DNA from: Pseudevernia furfuracea
Taxonomy: Eukaryota; Ascomycota; Lecanoromycetes; Lecanorales; Parmeliaceae
Assembly (NCBI GenBank): GCA_022315425.1
Contig: JAIUPT010000020.1
Span: forward strand, 1,674,001 to 1,738,000
Length of the DNA: 64,000 bases
Direction: 5' to 3'
This document shows, piece after piece, positions 1 through 12,500 of the stretch (its first letter is position 1; every line of letters begins with the position of its first letter). The position numbers and the translations under genes are program-made. The notes beneath the pieces were generated by a model. It had not been told where the DNA came from. It saw nothing but the letters and a program-made list of their open reading frames with translations, and ran no database searches.

Positions 1-1416
1 CTCCTGGGGTGTGGAACTCATCTTCTTTAGCTAAGAGGGGCTCAGCTTTGCGCCGGTCCCATGTTAGTAGTGGAGGGTCCATGGCGAATGCTCTTCGGTC
101 GTCGTCGAGGAAAAAAAGGGTTTTTTCTTGTTTTGCGGTCAATTTCTCTAGCTCATCCTTGAAGTCCTGAATCGTGGAGTCCAACGCTTTGATAATCTTT
201 TCTTGCTCCGACACCTTGATGTTTTCACGATGCAGGTCAAGATCCATTTTGTCTATCTCTTCTTGCTTTTTCAGGACTATGTTGATTCGGTCAATTGTGA
301 CTTTTTGGCCATTGGCGACATAGCGGAGCGTCATCATTCTCTTGTATTCCGGAGTAAGAGTCACCAGATTTCTACTCTTCGCCTTCTCGCTCCTTGCCCT
401 AGGCATGTGTCCCTCAATCGACTCTGCGGCTGGTCTCTCTACATACTGTTCAAATTTGCCTGCTTGAAACCCCTCCTCCAGCTCCTGCAATTCTCTATGC
501 CAGTAACGGGATATCTCTGAAAGGTCAGATCTTCTGTCTCCCGACGTAGCTTGACGGTGCAAGGGTATCTTTATGTCTTTTTCTTGCATCTGTTTCGCAA
601 CCCGCTTGCTTGATTCAATATCTAGGGCATCCTCGCGGCGGATTTTCGCGTCGGAAGCGTGTGGGAACCCTACTATTTCCTCCAGGTTGAAATTGGCCTC
701 CATATATACTGATAATTTCCCCCGATAGCCCACAGTCCTCGGCAAAAGAGGACGTTTGTCTTCATCAGATAGCCACATAAGCATCCGCGTTGGCCCATAA
801 CTTTGGAACCCCGATCGGTGCCTCACAGCGTGTGAAAAGTCAATGGCCTTCAGGTGAGCAGACCTGGCAGCCCTTGGTTCTCCTACAATTGTGAGCCGCT
901 GGCCCGCCAAATTTGCAATTATCAAGATCGAATTGTTCGGTTCTTCGGTCGTAGGGGGAGGACCCCCATGCCCTTCTGCATCATGCAACAGTCCTTCTTC
1001 GATATATCGTTTGGGCTGCCATACGTATGGATCCGGCCAGTCCTTAAGGCGATATCGAGAGCCAGGAGCGTCGAGCAACGGCTGGAGGAAGGGTAGGTAG
1101 ACATTCTGCTTGGGTTCCATAAGGATGTGGTTGCGAGGTTTAAGGTAGTCATGGAGCTTGGAAGACCACAGACCTATACCCGGGTTTATATCTATGATGG
1201 TGCAGCCAGTATGCTGCGCCAGCGATGGAGCCAGGCGCTGTATGATATCGTCTGAGAGTGTTCGTTAGAAAGGAAGGTTTCTACATTGATGGTCAAGGTA
1301 GATATACCGCAAAGATCAGGACTGACGATATTTGTACGATATTTCCAGGCATTGGTTATTCCTGCAAGTTGTTTTGCCAAAGGATATTTGGTAGTTCGGG
1401 AAGCCGTAGAACGCAT
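1..1416 (-). CDS. MTF1: Mitochondrial transcription factor 1-like (mtTFB / rRNA dimethyltransferase fold), 3' end outside window
   Basis: Two exons are visible: 1308-1416 and 1-1251, with a 56 nt intron (1252-1307; CTAAC branch, CAG acceptor). Splicing turns a frame with a stop into a continuous SPDLC-DDIIQRLAP segment. About 453 residues are visible and the frame is still open at base 1. It has a SAM-binding-like motif I (IDINPGIGLWS), an acidic second strand (ILMEP) and, where true rRNA dimethylases have N-(L/I)-P-(Y/F), the sequence NLAG. Family knowledge: Mtf1 proteins keep the methyltransferase fold but act with mitochondrial RNA polymerase at promoters. The C-terminal part near the window edge is charged and probably coiled. 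The ATG at 1416 gives only 36 residues before the intron, so an upstream exon carrying the targeting sequence is possible. It is divergently arranged with the AMSH-like gene. A genuine rRNA dimethylase is the alternative, made less likely by the altered motif IV. Confidence 0.75.
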
Positions 1417-1868
1417 CGAATGTGTGCAGATGTCCTTGAATTATCTACTCGTAGGGAGCGTAATGATGTGCCATATGCAAGACGAGAGCGGGAGAAATTC
1501 TTCAAGGAATCAATGAACGATCGAATAGACAGTTCTTCAAATACCAACCGTACCGTCAGACAGAATACTGCGAAATGTGAAGCTGTACAGGTTGTAGTCA
1601 TGAGTACGTGGTTGTAGACCGTACGCTTGCGCCAGAAGCTTTCCCTCGATGAACATTACAGTATTGCCCCGCGATTATAAATGTAGGGTGCACTTTAATT
1701 ATCAATGACACAAGATTCGAAGAGCAGGATATTCTGCCTTAGGCAGCAATGAGTACCACGAGTATGTTGATATTATGGACCTTCCACCGGCATTGTGGCT
1801 AGGCGTCAACCGTTGTATGCTTGCCCCTCAATAACACCTACCTGAACCATACAGAACCGAACAAAAGT
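1417..1868. other. Intergenic, divergent promoter region
   Basis: This lies between two divergent genes. Open frames on both strands here are short and overlap one another, and none resembles a protein I know. An unrecognised 5' exon of the minus-strand gene (near 1420-1601, a basic, Ser/Arg-rich frame) could lie here, but I found no convincing splice pair. Confidence 0.5.
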
Positions 1869-3565
1869 ATGGCTCCACGCACCACCGAAGAGACAGGTCC
1901 TTCTAGGCCTTTGAACGTGGAACAGATTGTCAAGAAAGCTCAAAATTTTGACTACAATCCCTTGATACCTCTAAAGTACTGGTTAAGAACCGCTGGGACC
2001 TTGCTGAAAGAGGTACATGCTATTGCACAAAAGATTGCGACTCCCGCTGACCATTGCTACAGGCGGACATCTACGAACACGAAGGCAACGACCAGCAAAC
2101 CTATCTCTTATTGTTCCGGCATGCTCAACTGGTGATCCGTAACCTTTCGACCCATCCTGATGCCAAACAAGGCAAGAATCGCCTTGCTTTGGCGCAGGCG
2201 AACAAGGACGTTGAACATGATCTCATGAAACTCGAGGTGCTGAAGCCCCGTATCAACAAAAGATATGAGAGATACGAGCAGCTCTTACGAGACCGCGATA
2301 CTAGGAGAGCTTCTGCGAGTGCTAGGGAAGCTTCTCGGTCAAGAGAACCGAAGGCTCCATCATACCATCAAGTGATAAATCAACGTCCCGTATCAGATCC
2401 GGCGGTGGCCAGCGATACCGAGACTCTAGCGGCTGGAGACAATCGGGATTTGGCTGTTCAACTAGCTCACAAGGAGATCAGACGACGGGCTACAGCCAGG
2501 AAGGCTACGCGGCAGGCAGGGATATCTGAGGAGGTGGAGCAAGAAAGACGAACCGCAGGACTATGGGGGAATTGGGAAGAAGCTTTCACCAAGAATGACG
2601 AAAGCATCGATCAAGACACTCTCAGCAGACAAATGCGAAATGTTCGCTTGCAGGTGAACGGCTCAACAAGCGCAGAAAACAGGAATGGTAGCTCCCGCCC
2701 TTCTTTCGAAAGCCAGAAATCAAGCTACCATTATCCAGTGGTGCCTGAACACCACGATTCCGGGTCTTGGAAGCCTTTGCCTCAGCCATCCAGCTCTTTG
2801 GACGACTTCTCCATTCGAAGCACACCAACATTCCCGGGAGCGCCAGAGCTGCCGCCCAAGGATTACGATGTCGATACACCCCAAGATCATAATACGCTGC
2901 CTCTTCGGCCTGAAAAAGAGCCGCTTAGTATTTCATCCAATCTCGATCCAAACCTAGCGCCGCAGCAAGACTTGAAACCGTCGACCTTCACTTTTAAGCC
3001 ATCTGCGTATTTGGAGAATGGTACACCACTTCGCACTATTTTCCTACCACCAGATCTTCGTCATCGCTTCCTGTCAATCTCCCTGCCAAACACACGTGCT
3101 AATCTAGAGACTTGTGGTATCCTTTGTGGCACCCTCGTGTCGAATGCATTGTTCATCTCTAAGCTCGTCATACCAGATCAGGAAAGCACATCGGACACAT
3201 GTGAGACAATCAATGAAAGTGCGCTATTTGACTATGTCGACGGAGAAGATCTTATGGTACTCGGCTGGATACATACGCATCCAACACAGACTTGCTTTAT
3301 GAGTTCTAGAGATCTACACACCCACGGGGGCTACCAAGTGATGATGCCAGAAAGCATTGCGATTGTGTGCGCGCCAAGCAAAGGAGATTGGGGCGTATTT
3401 CGATTGACAGATCCTCCTGGGATGAAGACGGTACTGAACTGCACCCAAACGGGACTGTTTCATCCTCATGCCGAGAGCAACATCTATACTGATGCACTGC
3501 GTCCCGGACACGTTTATGAAGCGAAAGGGCTAGAATTCGATGTTGTGGATCTTCGGCCGCATTGA
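1869..3565 (+). CDS. SST2: AMSH-like JAMM deubiquitinase (Sst2 family)
   Basis: Exons are 1869-2012 and 2063-3565, giving 548 aa. The intron (2013-2062) joins LLKE to ADIYEHEGNDQQTY in frame. Residues ~15-130 resemble the N-terminal USP8-dimerisation/MIT-like helical region of AMSH proteins. The middle (~150-350) is charged and disordered. The C-terminus is a JAB1/MPN+ domain with the complete zinc-protease motif: Glu397 (ETCGILCG), His452-x-His454 and Asp465 with exactly ten residues between His454 and Asp465 (HTHPTQTCFMSSRD). Family knowledge: AMSH enzymes cut Lys63-linked ubiquitin chains on endosomal cargo and work with ESCRT. All catalytic ligands are present, so I infer an active enzyme. 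An in-frame upstream ATG at 1821 would add 16 residues. The 3' end is convergent with COX20, 163 bp away. Confidence 0.9.
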
Positions 3566-3728
3566 CCAATTGGCGCTTGGATACGACAATGTGTAGCGAG
3601 ACTCGTGGCACTTGGAGAAGAAAATGGTTATCTTGAAGCTGTTGTTTACAATCTTTTCCACAAATAGTGCAGCCATACCACACATGCGTTTCGCTGACCA
3701 TTATCGGATCTTCCAGCCAGAACATTCC

Positions 3729-4299
3729 TTAGCTCTCTTCCTTGACCTTCCTCCGTCCTGCTCTGGCCTCCTCGGCTTTCTTTGTTCTCTCTGCCTGCTT
3801 TCGATCGATCACCTCTACAGCCCTCTTCATTCCCTGCATCTCTAATTGCCTCTTCTTCTGGCAATATTCGTACATCAAGAACGATCCAAATACGAACGAC
3901 CCAACCGCCCAGTTGCAAGTTTTCCACACAGAGGCTGTACCGGTCAGCGTTGTACCTGGCAAGATGTAAAGAGGTGAAGGTACCACCCAAAATAGCACGA
4001 ACGCCACCTATTCCGAATCCGCCGCCAATGCCTGTTAACAAGGCATCACGGGCGCAGGGCTTCTTGTGTACTTCTTGAAAGTCGCTGAATTGGATGCTCC
4101 TTATGGCGTCGAAGTAGCCAGCCTCTTTCGTTCGTCCACCTGCGGTGTTCAAACCAGCACCTCCGGGTAAAGCGTTGGCACTAGGCGGTGCGACAGGAAC
4201 GGCGTATGGTTCGTGCGCAGTCCCCTTGGATGGAGACATCGTCGAATGTGAAGGCTCAGGTCTCTCGGAGGTCGCTTGTTCTCGAGTATCAGCGGCCAT
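3729..4299 (-). CDS. COX20: Cytochrome c oxidase assembly protein Cox20
   Basis: Exons are 3985-4299 plus base 3984, and 3729-3934; the 49 nt intron is 3935-3983 (CTGAC branch, CAG acceptor). The product is 173 aa. Splicing yields GVRAILG-ASVWKTCNWAVGSF, matching the conserved Cox20 core. Two hydrophobic segments (one around GIGGGFGIGGVRAIL, one around NWAVGSFVFGSFLMY) are followed by a basic coiled tail (YCQKKRQLEMQGMKRAVEVI). Family knowledge: Cox20 is an inner-membrane chaperone of newly made Cox2. The N-terminal ~90 residues are low-complexity and poorly conserved, as usual for fungal Cox20. The gene is divergent from POL2 with 292 bp between start codons. Confidence 0.88.
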
Positions 4300-4591
4300 C
4301 TTGAGAGAACAACAATGTCGAGCTCTTCCACGAGTAATGTCTCGTGGTTCGGGCGCCGTGCTCGATACGGCGCTTAGAATGGCCCGCTAGTCAAGCGCTC
4401 GCGAACCCAAAATTACGCGTCAGTGTCACGCGTTTTGCTGGGTAAAGTGATTTCTTCGCGCGCACGGAGGAACAATTGATTATTGTCTCTCTAACACTGC
4501 TTGTGACGGGAATGGGCTTGCGAAATCTTCAGTTAATCCCTTTAATACTCTACTTCCAAATGCCTCCTATAGTTTTATAATCTCCCGCTCG
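4300..4591. promoter_or_regulatory. Shared divergent promoter COX20 / POL2
   Basis: A 292 bp gap separates the two divergent start codons. It contains several ACGCG-type words (for example near 4414 and 4430). MCB-like ACGCG boxes are typical of S-phase genes such as POL2, but assigning them here is inference. Confidence 0.45.
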
Positions 4592-7500
4592 ATGCCTTCT
4601 AGAAAACCAGATCGGCGGTACGGCAGTAACTTCCGCTCTGCGAAGTCATCATTTAATCCACGTCGGACTAAGACTGTCGAAGCCTCTACCCTGCGGACGA
4701 GCGAGATAACCTCCCAAGATGAGAAGGTACAAGCTACGCGCCTCGCTCACGCCATTGACGAGTCTATGGGCTTTGCGCGTTATGACTTGGGTAGAAAGAA
4801 GACGGGATGGCTTTGCAATATGCACAGTACCACTATCGAGGATGAGAAAATCCCAGGTGGGCGTGCCGGGGTTGACTATTACTTCTTGGAAGAGGATGGC
4901 GGCACATTCAAGGCTACAGTGGAATACGATCCCTACTTTCTGATTGCTGTGAGGAAAGGCAAGGAAGCCGATGCGGAGGAATGGTGCCGACGGAAATTTG
5001 AGGGCTTGGTGAAAGGGGTCAAGCGCATAGAGAAGGAGGACCTCCAAATGCCAAATCATCTGTTAGGGTACCGAAGGATGTTCTTGCAGTTGGCGTTTGA
5101 GAACGTCGGTGATTTGTTGAGTGTAAGAAAAGCCATTATGCCAATTGCGGAGAAAAATAAGAGCGGCATGAACGCAATGGATGCATATGCGGAGGTGGCC
5201 AGGTACGGAACATAGATTTTCATGTCAAGGCTTTAGTGTGCTGACGTTCCAAGTGCCAATGCTGGTTTTGATCTTTTCGACGATGAACGAGATGATGATA
5301 GACGAACTAATAGCATAGCGGACGCGAGTGATTACATTGTCGATATTCGCGAATTTGACGTACCTTACCATGTCCGGGTTGCAATTGATAAAGGTTGGAG
5401 CTTAGCGAGGTCAACCATATCCGCACTGTGCTGATTTTTCTAGGCATTCGGATTGGAAATTGGTACACAGTGGAAGCAAAGCATGGCGTTACCAATCTTA
5501 GATGCATTGAAGAGCGCATACAGAGAGCCGATCCTGTGGTCCTCGCCTACGATATTGAGACGACCAAATTGCCCTTAAAGTTTCCCGATGCAGTCATAGA
5601 CCAAATCATGATGATATCATACATGATTGACGGCCAAGGATTCTTGATCACCAATCGAGAAATTGTCTCGGAAGACATTGCAGACTTTGAATATACTCCA
5701 AAGCCGGAGTACGACGGTCCTTTCCTTGTTTTCAACGAGTCGGACGAAAAAGCACTCATAGAGAGATTCTTTTTGCACATCAAAGAAGCTCGTCCAACGG
5801 TAATCGCAACCTACAACGGTGATTTTTTTGATTGGCCATTCGTTGAAGCCAGAGCCAGTGTGGTAGGGATCGACATGTACCAAGAAATTGGGTTTCGCAA
5901 GAATAGCGAAGACATCTACCAAAGTGATTACGGCGTCCATATGGACTGTTTTGCCTGGGTCAGTCGAGACAGCTACCTGCCCCAGGGTAGCAGAGGCTTG
6001 AAAGCTGTAACGGTCGCCAAACTAGGATACGACCCTGATGAACTAGATCCAGAGCTGATGACTCGGTATGCGAGCGAGCGGCCACAGACCTTGGCTGAAT
6101 ACTCAGTCTCCGATGCAGTGGCGACATACTACCTCTACATGAAATACGTCCATCCTTTCATTTTCTCGCTATGTAATATCATCCCCTTAAATCCGGACGA
6201 CGTCCTGCGCAAGGGCACGGGAACTTTGTGTGAGATGCTTCTTATGGTTCAAGCCTATCAAAAAGGCATTGTCCTCCCCAACAAGCACAAGGAGCCCAAA
6301 GAGACTTTCTGGGACGGTCATCTTCTCGAGTCTGAAACATATGTAGGAGGCCATGTGGAGAGCATTGAAGCAGGCGTGTTTAGAAGCGACATACCAGTTA
6401 ACTTTGCGTTGGACACCACGGCCGTCGACGAGCTTATACGAGATCTTGACGCTGCACTGCATTTCAGTATCGTGGTAGAGGAAAAGAAATCTTTGGAAGA
6501 TGTCACAAACTATGATGAGGTGAAGGCTGAGGTCGTTGCGAAGCTCGAGAGTCTGAAAGCCACACCGAACAGGCATGAGAGACCGTCCATCTACCACTTA
6601 GACGTCGCGTCGATGTATCCAAACATCATGACTACCAACCGGCTACAGCCAGATTCTATGATTGAGGAGTCCGACTGCGCAGCTTGTGACTTCAATCGGC
6701 CTGGAAAGACTTGTGATCGAAGAATGCCATGGTCGTGGAGAGGCGAATTCCTTCCAGCACAAAAGAACGAGTACAACATGGTCAGACATGCTCTTGAAAA
6801 CGAGCGCTTTCCAGGTCGCTACCCCAACAGCCCTGTTCGAACGTTCCAGGACATGAGCGTTGAGGAACAGGCAAGCATGGTGAAAAAACGACTTACGGAC
6901 TACAGCAAGAAGATCTATCACAAGATCCATGAGACGAAGATCATTGAACGGGAGGCCATCATCTGCCAACGAGAGAATCCGTTCTACGTAGACACCGTCA
7001 AAGATTTCAGAGACCGTCGATACGACTTCAAGGGCAAGCAAAAGGTGTGGAAGAACAACACAGAATCGCTGAAGTCGTCAGGAGCATCAGCTGCGGAAAT
7101 TGAAGAGGCGAAGAAGATGATAGTTCTCTACGACTCGCTTCAATTGGCTCACAAGGTCATCTTGAACAGTTTCTATGGGTACGTCATGCGTAAAGGCTCG
7201 CGGTGGTATTCAATGGAAATGGCTGGAGTTACCTGCCTTACTGGAGCCCACATCATTCAAATGGCAAGAGAACTAGTGGAGCGGATAGGAAGACCTTTGG
7301 AACTCGACACTGATGGTATCTGGTGCATGCTGCCAGCTACTTTCCCCGAAAATGTCGTCTTTACCCTTAAGAACGGCAAGAAACTGCCAATCTCCTACCC
7401 TTGCGTCATGCTGAACCATCTTGTCCATGGAAAATTCACCAACCATCAGTACCAGGACCTCATCGATCCTCAAACTTTCAAATACGAGACGCATAGTGAC

Positions 7501-10500
7501 AACACCATCTTTTTCGAAGTTGATGGGCCATACCGGGCTATGATATTGCCAACCTCAAAAGAGGAAGACAAGAATCTCAAGAAGCGCTACGCAGTATTCA
7601 ACCATGATGGTAGCCTCGCAGAGCTCAAAGGCTTCGAGGTCAAGAGGAGAGGAGAGCTCAAGCTTATAAAAATTTTCCAGACTCAGATCTTCAAATTCTT
7701 CCTCGAGGGTGATACCTTGGCGGATACATACGCCTCAGTGGCCAAGGTGGCCAACCGATGGCTTGATGTTCTGCATCAACATGGTTCTACACTCGCTGAC
7801 GAAGAGCTGATTGATCTGATCTGTGAAAACAGAAGTATGTCGAAAGCTCTCGAGGAGTATGGTGCGCAGAAGTCAACATCAATTACCACTGCCAAAAGAT
7901 TGGCTGAATTTTTGGGCTTGCAGATGGTTAAAGACAAGGGTCTTAACTGCAAGTACATCATCTCAGCCAAGCCCAAAAACGCGCCAGTGACCGAGAGAGC
8001 TATTCCAGTAGCCATTTTCTCAGCCGATGACCAAGTCAAACGCTACTTCTTGCGGAAGTGGATGCGAGAAGACCCAAGCGACATGAACCCCCGAGCGCTC
8101 ATTGATTGGGATTACTACACGGAACGTTTGAGTGGTGTGATTCAGAAGCTCATTACCATCCCTGCCGCTCTGCAGAAAGTCCGCAACCCAGTCCCACGGG
8201 TTGCGCATCCAGATTGGCTACAGCGCAGGATCAATATCAAGGACGACAGCTTCAAGCAGCAGAAGATGACCGACCTCTTCACCAAGGCACCGCTGTCTGA
8301 GATATCTACAAATACTCTGGATCACCGACTGCCTACTGACGTGGAGGATTTCGGGTCGTCACAGCTATCGAAGGCTAAGATCGGCGAGGTCACCCGAATG
8401 GTGCAGAAAAGGAAAGCCCCAGAGCCAGCAAACGTAGCGATCGCAGACCCGTATGCCAGTCTTCCTTCAAAGATGCCATCAATGACCGAAGACTACGAAG
8501 GCTTTCTTCGGTATCAAAAGAAAAAGTGGAAGATTCAGAAGCAAGCTCGCATACGTCGACGCCAGCTCTTTGGCGAACGCAGCAATGCAGCAGCAGACAC
8601 CCTTGGAAGTCATTTTCAAAACCAGGCAGAAACGTTGTTCATCAACACCTGGCAGGTATTGCAGCTGCGAGAATCAGAGACGCCAGGACAGATTCGAGCT
8701 TTTGTTCTGATCGACAAGAAAGTACATCCCCTCACAATTAAAGTACCTCGACAGTTGTTCTTGAACCTCAAAGGAAATGACTTGCCCAATGTTGATGTGG
8801 AAGGCTGCGCTGTTGAAAAGGTCACCCATACTTTGCCAAACGGACATCCCTCGGTCCACCTTTTCAAGCTTGTGATGTCCGAAGAAGTCTACGTCAGAGA
8901 AGCGCAGAAACTTGCTATATTGTTCAACCACCCAAGCGTCGAAGGAGTTTACGAGAAGCAAGTGCCTCTTACCATGAGGGCTGTGCTCGAGCTAGGAAGT
9001 TTATGCACCGTTGACGAGAGTCAGAAAGGAGTATTAGGTCGAGGTCTTGAGCATGGCTTCGATCTTCCAGCCTTACGACGCACTCCAGCGAAGCAGCCTT
9101 ACCTTCTTGAGACAGAATTGGTTTTTATCTACCTTTACCACCTTGAAGCTGGTGATCGCCAGATTTTTGCGCTGTTTTCGACGATAAAGGATGAAGCGCA
9201 CATCATCATTTTTGACCGCTCCAAAGATACCCAAGGGTTGGCTAATGCTGAAAAGGTCTATTTTGAACTACTTTCCCGACGACTCAATGACAACGGAGGT
9301 GAGCCCTGGCAGAACATCTTCGAATACCAAGAAAAAATTCGGTTCAAGACCACCCAGGTCAGAACGAAAAGAAAGCTACACCTTGATGTCGGTGACGCTG
9401 TCAAGAAGATGAAGAGTGACGAGAGTAAACCAACGCTTCTGGTTATACAGTCTCCACAGCGACGTCTACTGCTGAACGACATTCCGTCTCTCAATGATCT
9501 GCCAGTCCTTCCATTGAAAGTCGAAATTTCGGACAGCAATATCCCTCAACTTGGCTGGCAGGGGTTCGCTGTCAAGCGACTGGTGACTCACTACCTTGCT
9601 CTAGGTTCGTGGATCAGCCACCTCGTCGAACTTGCAAGGTATGGGGATATTCCCCTCTGTAATTTGGAAAGGGATGATCCCCGGTTCTTGATCGATGTCG
9701 CTTATGCGAGACGGCTACAGAAAAGCAATATAGTTCTGTGGTGGTCCGGTGGTCCCCTACCAGACCATGCTGGGTACGAGAAAGACGATATACTGACTCC
9801 CATGGAGACTGTCAGTATGCCTACTGTTAACAATCCTGGTACATACTCGTCTGTCTGCATAGAGCTTGACGTTCGGAATCTCGCGATCAATACTATTCTA
9901 ACGTCGTCTCTTATCAACGAGCTTGAGGGCAGCGACTCGGTTGCCTTCAATCCAGCTGCGCCAAGCGAAGAAGACGCCAACAATGGAACGGGTGTCCTTT
10001 ACTCTGATCATGCCTTTGCATCTGCCGGTGTCACCGTCCTACGAGAGATGGTAAAAGCCTGGTGGACGGAAGCCTGCAAAGGCAGTCCAATGGCCGACAT
10101 CATGGTGCAGCATCTTGTGCGTTGGGTCGAGAACCCTGACTCATTTCTCTACGATCGCTCATTGCACTACTACGTGCAAATGATGTCTAGAAAAGCTTTC
10201 CAACAGCTGATGACGGACTTTAAGCGCGTCGGATCCCACATTGTCTTTGCCAATGCAAATCGTCTGCTCCTTCAGACTACGAAAGCAGAGATTGGCAATG
10301 CCTACGCGTACAGCCAGTATATCCTCAAATCCATTAAAGCAAAGCCATTGTTCCATTTCCTCGATTTGGATATCAAAGAGTACTGGGATTACCTGGTTTG
10401 GTACGACGAATTCAATTATGGCGGCAAAGCATGTCAAGAGGTCGTTGAAGCAGAAGCGCAGACCCTTGACACTATCATGCACTGGCAGCTGAACACTTTC

Positions 10501-11397
10501 CTCCCCCTCCAATATCAGTCAATTTTCCATGACTGGGTCGTCGAGTTCATTGATCTGATGCACCAGATCAAACGACCTCGCCAGATCTCCATTGGCGATG
10601 ACAGATTAGATATCACCGCTCGACCGACCCAGCTCCCAGTCCGCCAACTTGCTGCCGATGACGATACGACAAGCAAAGATGTTCTCTCCAAATCCATCTC
10701 AAAACCCCTGAAGCGCCAGATCCTTACCCTAATCGCTCGCTATCGTTCAGAGCTCGCTCACCCGGATCTTGCTTCGGATCACAACTTTCCCGCTCTCCCT
10801 GGTTCCCATCTCAATTTCAAGAACACTCACCCAGTCCTCCAACTCGTCAGATCAATCATGCACGTCTTCTCACTTGACAAAAGCATCAATCTCGAAGCAC
10901 GCTACCTACGCAAGGAGCTCCTTGCGTTCTTCGAGATCAAAGAATTCAGCGTTCAGGCTCGCTTCGAAAACCCGAGCTCCAGCCTCAAGTTGGAGCAGCT
11001 CATCTGCGAGCACTGCACCATGGCGCGCGACCTTGACTTATGTCGAGACGAGGACGTATTGCCAGAAACTACGACTAAGGATTCAGAGCCAGCAGTAAGA
11101 CCATGGGCTTGCTCGACTTGCGGCCATCAGTATGATCGGCTGGTCATTGAAGAGCGCTTGATTGGGCGGGTCCAAAGGGTACTTGTAGAATGGCAAACCC
11201 AGGATTTGAAATGCGGGAAATGTAAAAAGATCAGGGTGAATGATTTCATGGAGCATTGTGGGTGCAGTGGGGTTTGGGTGGGTACTGTTAATAGGGAGGA
11301 TGTTGTTCACAAGCTGAGAGTGCTCGAGAGTGTAAGCAAGGTTTACAAGCTGAAGATGTTGGAGGGAGTGATGGGAGATGTTCTAGCGAGGCTTTGA
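4592..11397 (+). CDS. POL2: DNA polymerase epsilon catalytic subunit A
   Basis: Exons are 4592-5202, 5254-5393 and 5444-11397, with two introns of 51 and 50 nt. The product is 2234 aa, close to the yeast protein (2222 aa). Exon 3 carries the exonuclease I motif (DIETT, from residue 287) and exo II (NGDFFDWPF). Next come polymerase motif A (DVASMYPNIM), a Cys cluster CAACDFNRPGKTC matching the CysX iron-sulfur site of Pol epsilon, motif B (LNSFYGYVMRKGSRWYS) and motif C (ELDTDGIW, Asp872/Asp874). The long inactive C-terminal polymerase half follows, ending in two zinc/iron-sulfur modules (CEHC...CSTC and CGKC...CGCSG). Family knowledge: this is the leading-strand replicase with 3'-5' proofreading. 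All catalytic aspartates I checked are present and no frame break is seen. The start fits the conserved basic N-terminus. Confidence 0.97.
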
Positions 11398-11497
11398 TAA
11401 CGGCGTCTGAGGGATGATGGTTGCTTTATGTACGTTGTACCTGGATACCATTGCGGATTTGGATTAAGAGGTCGTTGTGACGAATTAGCAATTAGCA

Positions 11498-11879
11498 CTA
11501 CGGGAGTTGTGTCATTGCTAAAGCCATGATCTGAAGGAAAATCTGCTGAGCTATTGCATTGTATGTGCTCTTTTCCTCGTCTTTGTTGTCAAATTCTACT
11601 TGGTTGAAGGCAATATCTTCTCCCGTACAAAGGTACTCTGCTTCGACGCCCTGAAGTTTGTTTGCTATTCCTTTAGCATCTTGTGTTAGATCGTGCTTCA
11701 CGTTGGCTGGGTGTTTCTCCTTCCGGCTCTGACTCCTTGACAAGGCGTGTACGGTTTGCCATTGCTTGAGGTCTTTACCTGGTGGAAGAGATTACTTCAG
11801 TCTGGGCGTGAAGAGATACCAACGAGTTGCTATTCGGAAAGGGCAGACCTGCGGCACCAGTAACATTTGTGTAAGGCAT
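11498..11879 (-). CDS. Hypothetical small protein (two-exon model)
   Basis: The proposed exons are 11779-11879 and 11498-11735, joined over a 43 nt intron with a strong AG|GTAAAG donor. The model gives 112 aa. The N-terminus (MPYTNVTGAAGLPFP) and a hydrophilic, Gln/Asp-rich C-terminal half look protein-like, but I recognise no domain, and the intron is short with a weak branch site. Its stop lies 100 bp from the POL2 stop, convergent. It may instead be POL2 3' flanking sequence. Confidence 0.3.
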
Positions 11880-12086
11880 TTTTATGAGTTGGAATTGGAT
11901 TGTGGATGATGAGGAGAAGGAAGTATTGAACGATAGTAGAAAGATTTTTGTAAGCATCGCTCTTAAAATACTCGTAGGTAAATATAAATATGCTATGGAG
12001 TGGTGAAGCTCTCGTGTACAAGCATAATTATGACCAAGTCAAAACCTCGACCTGGAAGTGAACATCCGATGGGCCCTAAACAATCA

Positions 12087-12500
12087 TCAAGCGGAGCTTG
12101 TTCCATTCCTTTTGTCTTGCCAAGTGATGCGTTGCAACTCAGCGTACATGTATCCGAGGATGAGATAGCCATCTCTTGAAAGTGGAAGCAGAGTGAGAAG
12201 GAGAGAAAGAGGGAAAGAGGGAAAGACAGAGATGCGCATGTACACTTCAGGTTTGAATACGTAGGTAGGTCTTGCGGTGTTGAAACCTCCTCGCGGGTTC
12301 TGGGTGAATTTCTGTCCGGACGGAATGAGAGCCAAATGACATGGGATGTCGTCGAGAAGCCCAATTTCTTGTCCGTGGTAGAGGCATTGAGCCTGAAGAA
12401 AGACGAGGTGGATATTATGCCGTAGAATGCTTCGTGCAATAGCCGGTAGAGATTCTCCTAAATGTTCCCCTAAAAATCGCCCATGAGCCTCCCTACGCAA
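12087..12500 (-). CDS. Hypothetical protein (two-exon model, weak)
   Basis: The proposed exons are 12244-12500 and 12087-12174, with a 69 nt pyrimidine-rich intron (GTACAT donor, TTTCAAG acceptor). The product would be 114 aa. Joining removes a run of hydrophobic low-complexity codons and gives KPEV-DGYLILGYMYAEL. There is no known domain. The arrangement is only suggestive; transcript evidence is absent and the segment could be non-coding. Confidence 0.22.
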   Translation of the reverse strand: MRREAHGRFLGEHLGESLPAIARSILRHNIHLVFLQAQCLYHGQEIGLLDDIPCHLALIPSGQKFTQNPRGGFNTARPTYVFKPEVYMRISVFPSFPLSLLLTLLPLSRDGYLILGYMYAELQRITWQDKRNGTSSA

